Shown here: piece after piece, positions 1 to 8,011 of the stretch | How the letters are laid out: each line of letters begins with the position of its first letter | How positions within the stretch are numbered: position 1 is the first letter of the stretch | NCBI GenBank assembly: GCA_964420835.1 | Contig: CAYQUO010000007.1 | Span: 46,732-110,731 of the forward strand | Length of the DNA: 64,000 bases | DNA from: CAYQUO01 sp964420835 | GTDB lineage: Bacteria > Chloroflexota > Anaerolineae > Anaerolineales > Anaerolineaceae | Reading direction: 5' to 3' | Position numbers and translations under genes: made by a program | Notes under the pieces: model-generated | Told to the model about the DNA's origin: nothing | Databases searched by the model: none | The model's input: only the letters and a program-made list of their open reading frames with translations

Positions 1-424
1 TGTACTCGAACGCCTCGCGGACCGTGGCCGGCTCCAGCATGGGCATGTCGCACATCAGGGCAAAGCCGCGCGAATCCTGCTCCACCATGCCGGCGCTGGC
101 GCCCGGGTCATCGGCCACGTAAACCACCAGCCCGCTCTCCACGCCCGAATGGGCAACGGAGACGACCGAATCGTAGGCCACGTTCAGGCCGGACATCTTC
201 ATGGTGCACAGCGCCCGGTGTCCGGCCCAGGCCACGCCGGTGGCGATCTCGAAGGCCACTTTTTCGTTGGTGCTCCACTCCACGTGGGTGTCCACCAGTT
301 TCATGGCCAGCAGGCTGGCGATGGCCCCCGTTGAAGGCGTGCCCGGGTAGCCGGCGATCACCTTCACACCGGCCCGCAGGGCGCCCAAACCAATGGCTTC
401 ATTTCCTGTGATCAGTCTTTTCAA
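1..424 (-). CDS. iorA: Indolepyruvate:ferredoxin oxidoreductase alpha subunit, N-terminal part (cut by window edge)
   Basis: About 141 N-terminal residues are visible and the gene continues beyond base 1. The translation starts MKRLITGNEAIGLGALRAG and includes GYPGTPST and a WSTNEKVAFE stretch, typical of the thiamine-diphosphate/pyrimidine domain of IorA. In the family, IorAB oxidatively decarboxylates aryl pyruvates made by transamination of aromatic amino acids and reduces ferredoxin, in the cytoplasm. The start is TTG at 424, with GGAGG six bases upstream, and it overlaps the TGA of the upstream IclR gene (TTGA), so the two are co-transcribed. Another 2-oxoacid:ferredoxin oxidoreductase of the same family cannot be excluded from this fragment. 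Confidence 0.8.
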   Translation of the reverse strand, partial: MKRLITGNEAIGLGALRAGVKVIAGYPGTPSTGAIASLLAMKLVDTHVEWSTNEKVAFEIATGVAWAGHRALCTMKMSGLNVAYDSVVSVAHSGVESGLVVYVADDPGASAGMVEQDSRGFALMCDMPMLEPATVREAFEY

Positions 425-1281
425 GATGTCCTCCTGTATATCCTGTTTTCAACCTGGTTGGCTTCCTCTTCGCAACCTGGCTCTTCCCAGGCCACCCCCG
501 GTGGCTCTTCCGGCAACCAGCCGCCAATGCGTTCGCTGAGCGCCTGCCCCGCCTGCAGAACCGGCTGGGCCAGCGCTTCGACCTTCTCCGGCGGCACGCG
601 TAAAATGGGGGCCACAATGCCGATGCCCGCCACCGGTCTGCCGGTATGGTCGAACACCGGGGCGCAAATGCCCATGGCCCCCGGGTCGGTCTCTTCGAAG
701 GAGGTGGCATAGCCCCGCCTGCGGATGAGTTCCAACTCGCGGCGCATGGCCTGGCGGTCGGTGATGGTGTTGTGCATCAATGGCACCAGGTCGATCACAT
801 CCAGCAGCGCCAGGGCCTCGGCTTCCGGCAGGAAGGCCCACAGCACCTTGGAGGATGCGCCGGCGTGCAGGCTGAGGGGCATGCCCAGGCGGGTGGCCAC
901 GGTCACCGTTTGCCGGCTGTGCACCACCTCCAGCCATATGGCCACCGCGTCGTGGCGGATGGAGAGCACGGCATCTTCGCAGGTCTGGGCCGAAAGGCGG
1001 TGCAGCAGCGGCAGGGCCAGGTTGCGCAGGTCAATGGAGGCCTGTGCCACCGAACCCCAGCGGATGAGACGATACCCCGGCTGGTAGCGTTTCAGGTCCG
1101 GGTCGCGCCGCAGCAGCCCGTGCTGGACGAGGGCGTCCAGCAGGCGGTGGGTCGTGCTGACAGGCAGCCCGATGCGCCCGCTGATTTCGGAAAGGGTAAG
1201 GGTGGTGCAGTTGTCGTTAAAGCAGTTGATTATGCTGCACAGGCGGCCAATGGAACGGTTGGGGGTTGCTTCATTGTCCAA
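421..1281 (-). CDS. IclR-family transcriptional regulator
   Basis: A 286-residue protein with an N-terminal winged helix-turn-helix (LSEISGRIGLPVSTTHRLLDAL) and the C-terminal IclR effector domain (ETDPGAMGICAPVFDHTGRPVAGIGIVAP). I place the start at TTG 1281 because an AGGAAA ribosome site lies just upstream. The longer frame from 1392 would begin upstream of the visible promoter and adds residues not seen in IclR proteins. It is translationally coupled to iorA by a TTGA overlap and divergent from the ridA operon, so it probably controls one or both in response to an amino-acid-derived acid. The effector is unknown. Confidence 0.88.
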   Translation of the reverse strand: MDNEATPNRSIGRLCSIINCFNDNCTTLTLSEISGRIGLPVSTTHRLLDALVQHGLLRRDPDLKRYQPGYRLIRWGSVAQASIDLRNLALPLLHRLSAQTCEDAVLSIRHDAVAIWLEVVHSRQTVTVATRLGMPLSLHAGASSKVLWAFLPEAEALALLDVIDLVPLMHNTITDRQAMRRELELIRRRGYATSFEETDPGAMGICAPVFDHTGRPVAGIGIVAPILRVPPEKVEALAQPVLQAGQALSERIGGWLPEEPPGVAWEEPGCEEEANQVENRIYRRTS

Positions 1282-1316
1282 TGGTTTCCTGCCGATCGGA
1301 AGATGCCGATGCGATT

Positions 1317-1333
1317 TTTCCGCTAAACGGAAA
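1317..1333. promoter_or_regulatory. Probable IclR operator
   Basis: Perfect inverted repeat TTTCCG-CTAAA-CGGAAA. TCCG..CGGA palindromes are characteristic of IclR-family sites. It lies just downstream of the -10 box of the iclR promoter, a position suited to autorepression. Confidence 0.7.
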
Positions 1334-1350
1334 GGGTTTTCAATATAAAA

Positions 1351-1379
1351 ATTATAGCACTTGCCACCGGGGGGTTCAA
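1351..1379 (-). promoter_or_regulatory. Sigma-70-type promoter of iclR-iorA
   Basis: On the minus strand TTGAAC (1379-1374), a 17-base spacer and a perfect TATAAT (1356-1351). The predicted transcript start near 1344 precedes the operator palindrome and the TTG start at 1281. Confidence 0.75.
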
Positions 1380-1392
1380 TAACGAATCTCAC

Positions 1393-1731
1393 AATTAATT
1401 TATGACAATTGGTTGTTTTTGCCCACGGGGTTGTTTGTTATGATGGGGTAAGCGAAAATTTCTTTTCGCCTGTCAGGGTTGGAACACGTATGAGGAGGGA
1501 AGAAGGGGAACACCGTTTTCTGGTTCCTCCAGGCAGGTGGCTGCCCGGCCGGTTCGTGCAGCCCCTTCCATCCATCGCCGGGCGCCCGGCTGGGGGCAGC
1601 CCACCGGGCCCGCTGTGCCGGAACAGCGCATCCCCCCTTATGTGTTTCACGGTTGCTGCTTTATTAATCGATCGGTCGTCATTGCGTTGGACGCAGGATC
1701 GCAATATGGGTCTGGACCAGGGAGAGGTCAA
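1393..1731. other. Divergent intergenic region and long ridA leader
   Basis: No convincing gene. A possible plus-strand promoter is TTTTGC, 16 bases, TATGAT near 1418-1445. It is followed at 1452-1469 by a perfect inverted repeat GCGAAAA-TTTC-TTTTCGC. The remaining ~260 bases to ridA are GC-rich and hold a small inverted repeat ATTGCG (1681-1686)/CGCAAT (1700-1705). The long leader could carry regulation, but I do not recognise a riboswitch. Confidence 0.5.
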
Positions 1732-2145
1732 ATGACCAGCCGGCAGCAAAAGAGGATCATCCACACCAAAAACGCCCCCAACCCGCTCGGCCATTATTCA
1801 CAGGCCGTCCCGGGAGATGGCCTGCTGTTCACCGCCGGGCAACTCGGCATCAACCCGGTGACGAACCAACTGGCCGGCGACACGGTTGAAATTCAAACCC
1901 GCCAGGCTCTCAACAACCTGAAAGCCATTTTCACTGCTGCCGGAGCAAGCCTGGACGATGTGGTGAAAACCACCGTTTTCCTGGACGACATGGCGGATTT
2001 TCCGCTCATGAACGCCATCTATTGCGAGTTCTTCCCCAAGGACCCGCCCGCCCGCACGACCGTCGGGGTCCGCATCGGCCAGGGAGCCCTGGTGGAGATC
2101 GAGATGACCGCCATCCGGCAGCCCGAAACCAGCAACAAGGAGTGA
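1732..2145 (+). CDS. RidA family enamine/imine deaminase (first copy)
   Basis: A 137-residue protein of the RidA/YjgF/UK114 family, slightly longer than usual through both termini. RidA proteins hydrolyse reactive 2-aminoacrylate-type enamines and imines released by PLP enzymes. The family signature around PPARTTVGV is present, with R108 in the place of the catalytic Arg105 of E. coli RidA, and VEIEMTAI follows. The start is the ATG behind GGGAGAGG, which gives the family's normal N-terminus; upstream in-frame codons are non-homologous. It is the first gene of an operon with a class V PLP enzyme and a second RidA. Confidence 0.9.
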   Translation: MTSRQQKRIIHTKNAPNPLGHYSQAVPGDGLLFTAGQLGINPVTNQLAGDTVEIQTRQALNNLKAIFTAAGASLDDVVKTTVFLDDMADFPLMNAIYCEFFPKDPPARTTVGVRIGQGALVEIEMTAIRQPETSNKE

Positions 2146-2151
2146 CCCGCA

Positions 2152-3300
2152 ATGGATATTGAAAAGATCCGCAACGATTTCAACATCACCAAAACCGGCA
2201 GAATCTACCTGGACAATGGAGCCGTGGCGCCCATTCCCCAGCCCGTGGTGGACGCCGCCAGGGATTTTTACGACCGCCAAAGCCGCGGCGGGTTTGACGC
2301 CTACGCTTGGGTCTTCAACGAAGTATCCGTGGAGGCCCGCTCTCAATGCGCCCAATTAATCCATGCCTCCCCCGAGGAGATCGCCTTCATCGATAGCACC
2401 GCCACCGGCATCAGCATCATGGCCAACATGCTCGACTGGCGCCCCGGGGACAATGTGGTCATCACCGACCTGGAGTTCTTCCCTTACCAGTGGGTGCGCT
2501 TGAAAAAGTTCGGGGTTTCGGTGCGGGTGGTGCCCAGCAAAAAGCCGGATGGCACCCGCGATGTGACCATTGACGACCTGCGCCCGCATGTTGACAAGAA
2601 CACCCGGGTGATCTGTTTAAGCCAGGTAAGCTGGACCAACGGCCTCAAACACGACCTCAAGGCTGTGGGCCAACTGGCCCGGCAATTCGGCGCCTACCTT
2701 GCCCTGGATGCCATCCAATCCATCGGCGCCATGGAATTTGATGTGAACGAAGGCCCGGTCGATTTCCTCTCCTGCGGCGGGTACAAGTGGCTGCTGGGAA
2801 CTCCGGGCATCGGCTTCTTCTACTGCCGCGGGGAACTGATCAGCCGGTTCGAGCCGGAACGCATCGGCTGGCACAGCAACCGGGTGCGCTTCCTGCCCCA
2901 TTTCCACAAGGATTATGAACTGACCCCCACCGCGGAGCGTTTTACGCCCGGCGGCTACAACATGGCCGGCGTCTGCGCCCTGAAGGCCTCCACGCGCTAC
3001 CTGCTGGACCTCGGCCTGGACCAGATCGGCTCCCGCAACCGGATGCTGGCAGAACATTTTGTTTCCGGCCTGCGGACGCTTGGCATCCCCCTGCTCAGCC
3101 CGCAGCGCCCCGAAGCCCGCTCCCAGATCATCACCTTCATCCCCTCCGACCTGGAGAAAGCGCTGCGCCTGCTGCCGGAAAAAGGCTTCCCGCTGCCCCG
3201 CAAGGAGGAGGGCATCCGGGTTTCGCCGAACTTCTACAATGAGACCTGGGAGATCGACCGCCTGCTTGAAACCCTCGAATTCTTGGAAAAGGGAAAATGA
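2152..3300 (+). CDS. Class V aminotransferase-fold PLP enzyme
   Basis: 382 residues of the cysteine-desulfurase/isopenicillin-N-epimerase/kynureninase-like fold. LALDAIQSIG supplies the PLP-binding Asp186 and Gln189, and CGGYKWLLGTPG carries the Schiff-base Lys212. The start follows AAGGAG, six bases after ridA. There is no conserved-looking Cys loop as in NifS/IscS, so sulfur transfer for Fe-S clusters is unlikely. A lyase, epimerase or transaminase acting on an imported amino acid is more plausible. It sits between two ridA genes, which suggests its reaction releases a reactive imine. Substrate unknown. Confidence 0.85.
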   Translation: MDIEKIRNDFNITKTGRIYLDNGAVAPIPQPVVDAARDFYDRQSRGGFDAYAWVFNEVSVEARSQCAQLIHASPEEIAFIDSTATGISIMANMLDWRPGDNVVITDLEFFPYQWVRLKKFGVSVRVVPSKKPDGTRDVTIDDLRPHVDKNTRVICLSQVSWTNGLKHDLKAVGQLARQFGAYLALDAIQSIGAMEFDVNEGPVDFLSCGGYKWLLGTPGIGFFYCRGELISRFEPERIGWHSNRVRFLPHFHKDYELTPTAERFTPGGYNMAGVCALKASTRYLLDLGLDQIGSRNRMLAEHFVSGLRTLGIPLLSPQRPEARSQIITFIPSDLEKALRLLPEKGFPLPRKEEGIRVSPNFYNETWEIDRLLETLEFLEKGK

Positions 3301-3318
3301 CCGGGAAAGACGTGCGCA

Positions 3319-3696
3319 ATGAAAAAAAAGATCATTGAGACCAAAAATGCCCCCGCTGCCCTGGGGCAGTATTCACAGGGTGTTCAGGCCGGGAACTTCC
3401 TCTTCACCTCCGGCCAAACCGGGATGGACCCCAAAACCGGCCGGCTCGCCGGGCCCGACATCGCCTCGCAAACCCGCCAGACCCTCGAAAACCTCAAAGC
3501 CATCCTTGCAGCCGGCGGCTGTTCCCTGGACCAGGTGGTGAAGTGCAACGTGTACCTGCAGGACATCAACGAGTTCCCGGAAATGAACCGCATCTACGCC
3601 GAATATTTTCCGCACAACCCGCCTGCCCGCTCAACGGTGCAGGTTCAACTTGGGTTCAACGCCCGCGTGGAGATCGACATGCTGGCGGCCCTCTGA
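3319..3696 (+). CDS. RidA family enamine/imine deaminase (second copy)
   Basis: 125 residues, the standard RidA length, with PPARSTVQVQ (R104 as the catalytic Arg equivalent) and RVEIDMLAA. It is clearly paralogous to the copy at 1732-2145 but diverged, so this is not a very recent duplication. It lies 18 bases after the PLP enzyme and the ribosome site is weak. Two RidA copies around one PLP gene may have different imine preferences, or may form mixed trimers. This is inference; the family is normally homotrimeric. Confidence 0.9.
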   Translation: MKKKIIETKNAPAALGQYSQGVQAGNFLFTSGQTGMDPKTGRLAGPDIASQTRQTLENLKAILAAGGCSLDQVVKCNVYLQDINEFPEMNRIYAEYFPHNPPARSTVQVQLGFNARVEIDMLAAL

Positions 3697-3827
3697 ACAC
3701 CCCAATGGGAGGGAGCACACGCTCCGGTTTCGTTCCAAATTTGACCAGGAGGTGAGTACCATAAGGTGATAAAGGAAAAAAAGTCCCCCAATCGTATCCG
3801 GTAAACCTTCAGAATAGGAGAGATGAT

Positions 3828-5060
3828 ATGAAGACTGTAATGACCAAGTTAGCTGTATTCCTCACACTGGTTCTCTTGATTGCGGCCTGCGCACCGCAGC
3901 CTGCCGCCCCGGTGGCCGAAGCACCCGCAGCCGAAGCACCCGCCGCCCCGGCGGCCGAAGCACCCGCCGCCCCGGCAGCCGAAGCACCCGCCGCGCTGCC
4001 CGACACCATCCAGATCGCCATTGTGGACAGCTTTACCGGCGGTCATGCGGCATACGGCACGGGCTCGCTGGACGGCTATGAACTGGCCCGGAAATACCGG
4101 CCGGAAGTCCTGGGCAAAAAGGTCGTTTTCAAGACCTACGACGTCAAGTCCGACAAGGCCGAGGCTTCCCTGGCCGCCTCGCGGGCCATCAGCGACGGGG
4201 CCATTGCCATCCTGGGCACCGCCTCCAGCGGCTTCTCCATGGCAGTGAACGAGGTTGCCGTAAAGGAGATGATTCCGGTCATCAGCAACATCTCAACCAA
4301 CCCCCTCGTCACCCAGGACAAGCCCAACGCCTTCCGCACCTGCTTCATTGACCCCTACCAGGGCTGGGCGCTGGCCAAACTGGCCGTGGAAGAAATGAAA
4401 GCCAAAACCGCCGTGCTGCTGGTGGACATTTCCACCGACTACCCGGTCGGCATTGCCAACTTCTTCCGCTCGTCCTGGAACGACATGACGGGCGAACCAA
4501 CGTCCCTGCTGGGCTACTACTCGATCATGCAGGGAGACAAGGACTTCTCCGCCCAGTTGACCGCCATCAAGGCGCTGAACCCGGATGTGATCGTTGCCCC
4601 CGACGACTACGCCGAAGTGGGCCTGATCATACGCCAGGCGCGCGAGATGGGCCTGACACAACCCATCCTCAGCGCGGATGGCTGCGACCTGCCGGAAATC
4701 GCCGACATCGCCGGTGATGCCATCAACACCGGCCTGATCTTCACCACCCACTGGCACGAGGCGGCCTACGATACGGAGGTGGCCAAGAACTTTGGGAAAT
4801 ACTTCGAGGAGGAATACGGCCGCAAGCCCGACATGATGGCCGCCCTGGCCTGGGATTCCTACAACGTCCTTCTGGATGCCATCGAAAAGACCAACACCGT
4901 GGAAAAGATGGCCCTCATCAAGGCTTTGGAGGAAACCGATTACACAGGCGTTTCGGGCCACATCACCTTTGACAAGGACCACAACGCCAATAAGAACGTC
5001 GTCGTCCTCACCTTTAAGAACGGCGAACGCGAACTGTTGAACATCATCCAGGCGGATTAA
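3828..5060 (+). CDS. livJ: Liv-type amino-acid ABC transporter substrate-binding lipoprotein
   Basis: 410 residues. The signal peptide ends in a lipobox (LLIAAC, Cys about 21), so it is a membrane-anchored lipoprotein. A low-complexity linker of repeated AEAPAAPA units spans roughly residues 25-56, and a type I periplasmic-binding fold follows (IAIVDSFTGGHAAYG; later DGCDLPEIADIAGDAINTG). The linker repeat is also visible as repeated DNA around 3915-3995. It is followed by two permeases and two ATPases in the canonical Liv order. The ligand is probably a branched-chain or other hydrophobic amino acid; peptides, amides or urea cannot be excluded by sequence alone. Confidence 0.88.
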   Translation: MKTVMTKLAVFLTLVLLIAACAPQPAAPVAEAPAAEAPAAPAAEAPAAPAAEAPAALPDTIQIAIVDSFTGGHAAYGTGSLDGYELARKYRPEVLGKKVVFKTYDVKSDKAEASLAASRAISDGAIAILGTASSGFSMAVNEVAVKEMIPVISNISTNPLVTQDKPNAFRTCFIDPYQGWALAKLAVEEMKAKTAVLLVDISTDYPVGIANFFRSSWNDMTGEPTSLLGYYSIMQGDKDFSAQLTAIKALNPDVIVAPDDYAEVGLIIRQAREMGLTQPILSADGCDLPEIADIAGDAINTGLIFTTHWHEAAYDTEVAKNFGKYFEEEYGRKPDMMAALAWDSYNVLLDAIEKTNTVEKMALIKALEETDYTGVSGHITFDKDHNANKNVVVLTFKNGERELLNIIQAD

Positions 5061-5079
5061 CCCGCCCGCATTGCAGGAA

Positions 5080-5117
5080 GGCTCAGGGAAGCTGCCAGTG
5101 GCGGGCTTCCCTGAGCC
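5080..5117 (+). promoter_or_regulatory. Intercistronic hairpin between livJ and livH
   Basis: A perfect 13-bp stem (GGCTCAGGGAAGC with its complement) around an 12-base loop, 20 bases after livJ stop. There is no U tract after it, so it is more likely an mRNA-stabilising or partial attenuating hairpin than a full terminator. Such hairpins are known to raise binding-protein levels above the permeases. Confidence 0.6.
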
Positions 5118-5267
5118 CCAACAAAAAACAGGCCTGATGTTTACCGAAATTCCGTCCATTGCCGCCTTCTGCATTCCGCTCTTCCTCGTGAGGGTGCCGC
5201 TCAACCGGCAACCTCCGCCCACCGAACAGGGCCTTCGTGCCCATTAAATCTTGGCAGGAAAACGAAT

Positions 5268-6161
5268 ATGACCTGGACCAATGCCACCCAATTCATCATC
5301 CTTGCGCTTTCCCTGGGGGGAATGTACGCCCTGATCGCCATCGGCTATACGATCATCTACGGCATTCTGAAACTGATCAACATGGCCCACGGCGATTTCT
5401 TCATGCTGGCGGGCTTTTTGGGCATGTGGGCGGTCATCCAGTACCGTGTGCCCCTGGTCCTTGCCCTGGTCTTAAGCCTGGGCATTACCGTGCTCATCGC
5501 CATCATCGTGGAAAGGCTGGCCTACCGGCCACTGCGCAAACACAAGATGTCGGCCTACACCAGCACGGTGGCCGTCTCCATGATCATCCAGGCCTCGGTG
5601 GTGATCTTTATTACCGCCAGGGCCAAACCCTTCCCCAAACCGGCCTTCCTGGAAATTCCCATCCGCATCGGGGACCTCGTCATCCCCGCGGTGACCCCCT
5701 TCATCATCGTCACCTCGCTGCTGCTTTTCTACCTCCTCACGCTGATCACCAACCGCACCAAGATCGGCACCGCCATGCGGGCGGTGAGCAACGACATGGA
5801 AATGGTCAACCTGCTGGGGGTCAACCTGGACCACGTCATCACCTTTTCCTTCGCCCTCAGCGTAGCCTATGCAGCCGCCGGCGCCATCCTGTGGGGGTTC
5901 CGCTACCCGGCCTTTGACCCCTTCATCGGGGTGGTAACCGGCCTGAAAGGGTTCATCGGGGCCGTCATTGGAGGCATTGGCAGCATCCCGGGCGCCCTGG
6001 TGGGCGGTTTCATCCTGGGCTTCGCCGAGATCATCCTGATCGGCCTGTTCCCCCAACTGACCAGTTTCCGCGATGCCATTGCCTTCATTATCATGATCCT
6101 GTTCCTCGTCTTTAAACCCGGCGGGGTCTTTAACGTGATGATTCGGGAGGCGAAAGTATGA
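5268..6161 (+). CDS. livH: Liv-type ABC transporter permease (LivH)
   Basis: 297 residues, almost entirely hydrophobic with about eight membrane segments. It carries typical LivH sequences (GGMYALIAIGYTIIYGILKLINMAHGDF; RPLRKHKMSAYT; GLKGFIGAVIGGIGSIPGA). It forms the inner-membrane channel with LivM. The 207-base gap before it holds the hairpin after livJ but no promoter I can support. It overlaps livM by ATGA, indicating translational coupling. Confidence 0.92.
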   Translation: MTWTNATQFIILALSLGGMYALIAIGYTIIYGILKLINMAHGDFFMLAGFLGMWAVIQYRVPLVLALVLSLGITVLIAIIVERLAYRPLRKHKMSAYTSTVAVSMIIQASVVIFITARAKPFPKPAFLEIPIRIGDLVIPAVTPFIIVTSLLLFYLLTLITNRTKIGTAMRAVSNDMEMVNLLGVNLDHVITFSFALSVAYAAAGAILWGFRYPAFDPFIGVVTGLKGFIGAVIGGIGSIPGALVGGFILGFAEIILIGLFPQLTSFRDAIAFIIMILFLVFKPGGVFNVMIREAKV

Positions 6162-7246
6162 GCATATTATCCAGGAACAGGAACAGAATCCTTACCATCG
6201 CCTTCATCGGCCTCTTTCTCATCTTCACCAACTGGGCAAACGATGCCATCGACCCCTACCTGGTCAGGATCCTCAACTTCTGGGGCATTTACATCATCTT
6301 CAGCAGCACCTTCCAGCTCGTTTACGGGTACACCGGCCTGCTGACCCTGGGGCACGCCGGGTTGGTTGCCATCGGCGGCTACACTGTTGGCGTGCTCACC
6401 CTCGACCCCACCGTCAAGCAGGTTTCCTACCTGCTGGTGCCGCCCCACTCGTTGATCGCCCAGGCCTGCTGGCCCTTCGTGCCGGCGCTGCTGCTCGGAG
6501 GCGTCTTCACGGCCATCATCGGCTTCCTCGTCGCCGCCCCGGCCGTGCGCCTGGGGGGTGACTACCTGGCCATGGTCACGCTCGGCTTTGCCGAAATCAT
6601 CCGGCTGATCATCATCAATGTGCCCTCGCTGGCCAACGGCGCCATGGGCTTGCGCGGCATCCCCCTTTCGGTCACCCTGCCCGGCACCTGGGCGGCCGCC
6701 ATCATCGTCGTTTTCATCCTTGCCCGGCTCGAGAAGGGTACCTACGGCCGGGCCTTCAAGGCCGTCTGCGAGGACGAGATCGCCTCGGAGGCGCTGGGCA
6801 TCAACCTGTACCGCCATAAAATGCTGGCCTTTGTCATTTCGGCCTTCTTCATCGGCATCGGCGGGGGGCTGATGGCCAGCGTCCTGGGCACCATCGACCC
6901 GAACACCTTCCGCCTGCCGCTGACCACCGCCGCCATCACCATCGTGGTGCTGGGCGGCATTCGCAGCCTCACCGGCTGCGTCATCGCCAGCGGCATCTAT
7001 ACCATCTTTTCCGAACTGTTCCGGGCCGTTGAATCCAAACAGGAGATCTTCGGCATCACCTTCCCGGGCATCCCGGGGATGCGCGTTGAGGTCTTCGGCG
7101 TGCTGCTCCTGCTGCTGATCCTCTTCATGCGCAACGGCATGTTCGGCTCGCGCGAGTTCTCCTGGGACTGGCTGGCGCAGAAGGGAAAAAGGCTGCTGGG
7201 CAAAGGCGGTGCCGCCGCCGGCAGGGACGGGAGGGGCATCCAATGA
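6158..7246 (+). CDS. livM: Liv-type ABC transporter permease (LivM)
   Basis: 362 residues, second integral membrane subunit. Family stretches include YGYTGLLTLGHAGLVAIGGY, RLGGDYLAMVTLGFAEIIR and IVVLGGIRSLTGCV. The C-terminal tail is short and basic (QKGKRLLGKGG). It overlaps livH and livG by four bases each (ATGA), so the permease-ATPase subunits are made in a coupled series. Confidence 0.92.
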   Translation: MSILSRNRNRILTIAFIGLFLIFTNWANDAIDPYLVRILNFWGIYIIFSSTFQLVYGYTGLLTLGHAGLVAIGGYTVGVLTLDPTVKQVSYLLVPPHSLIAQACWPFVPALLLGGVFTAIIGFLVAAPAVRLGGDYLAMVTLGFAEIIRLIIINVPSLANGAMGLRGIPLSVTLPGTWAAAIIVVFILARLEKGTYGRAFKAVCEDEIASEALGINLYRHKMLAFVISAFFIGIGGGLMASVLGTIDPNTFRLPLTTAAITIVVLGGIRSLTGCVIASGIYTIFSELFRAVESKQEIFGITFPGIPGMRVEVFGVLLLLLILFMRNGMFGSREFSWDWLAQKGKRLLGKGGAAAGRDGRGIQ

Positions 7247-8010
7247 CAACAGCCTTTTTGAACATTGACCACATCACCATGCGCTTTGGCGGCCTGGTGG
7301 CGGTTTCCAATTTCTGCCTGCAAATGGAGAAGGGCGAACTGGTCGGCATCATCGGCCCCAACGGCTCCGGGAAAAGCACGGTCTATAACATGATCAGCGG
7401 GTTTTACACGCCAACCCAGGGCACCATCTTCTTCAACGGTGAGAACATCACCGGCCTTCGCCCGGATGTCGTAGCCAAGAAGGGGCTGGTGCGGGTGTTC
7501 CAGAACGCCAGGCTCTTCAAGGAAATGAGCGTGCTGGACAACCTGCTGATCAGTTTCCACATGCACCGCAAGGCCTCCTTCCTGGGCTCCATCCTCCTCA
7601 CCCCGCTGTACCAGAGGGAGGAACGGGAATCCTGCCACCAGGCCATGGACCTGCTGGACAAACTGGGGCTGAAGAAGTTCACCCACGAGCCGGCGGGCAA
7701 ACTGCCCTTCGGCCTGCAGCGAAAACTGGAGGTTGCCCGCGCCCTGGCAGCCCAGCCGACCCTGCTCCTGCTGGATGAGCCGGCCACCGGGCTGAACGTG
7801 GAGGAAACCGACGACATGATGAACTTCATCCTCCGCCTGAAGGACGAGTTCCAACTCACCGTCCTTCTCATCGAGCATGCCATGCGCGTCATCATGGGCA
7901 TTTGCCCGCGCATCCTCGTCCTGGACCACGGCGAAACCATCGCCGAGGGAACTCCCGGCCAGATCCAGTGCAACCAGAAGGTGATCGAAGCCTACCTGGG
8001 GGTGGATTAA
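7243..8010 (+). CDS. livG: Liv-type ABC transporter ATP-binding protein (LivG)
   Basis: 255 residues. Walker A is GPNGSGKST (38-46) and Walker B is LLLLDEPATGLN. The signature is the degenerate LPFGLQRKLEVARAL seen in LivG proteins instead of LSGGQ, and the switch His is in LLIEHAM. It energises uptake at the cytoplasmic face together with LivF. Confidence 0.92.
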   Translation: MTTAFLNIDHITMRFGGLVAVSNFCLQMEKGELVGIIGPNGSGKSTVYNMISGFYTPTQGTIFFNGENITGLRPDVVAKKGLVRVFQNARLFKEMSVLDNLLISFHMHRKASFLGSILLTPLYQREERESCHQAMDLLDKLGLKKFTHEPAGKLPFGLQRKLEVARALAAQPTLLLLDEPATGLNVEETDDMMNFILRLKDEFQLTVLLIEHAMRVIMGICPRILVLDHGETIAEGTPGQIQCNQKVIEAYLGVD

Positions 8011-8011
8011 C

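Noticed and set aside
2152..3300. Cysteine desulfurase for Fe-S cluster assembly
   Set aside because: No conserved catalytic Cys loop and no isc or suf genes nearby; the context is amino-acid catabolism.
3915..3995. Repeated GCACCCGCCGCCCC-type units as a CRISPR-like or satellite array
   Set aside because: They are in frame and encode the AEAPAAPA lipoprotein linker; no spacers.
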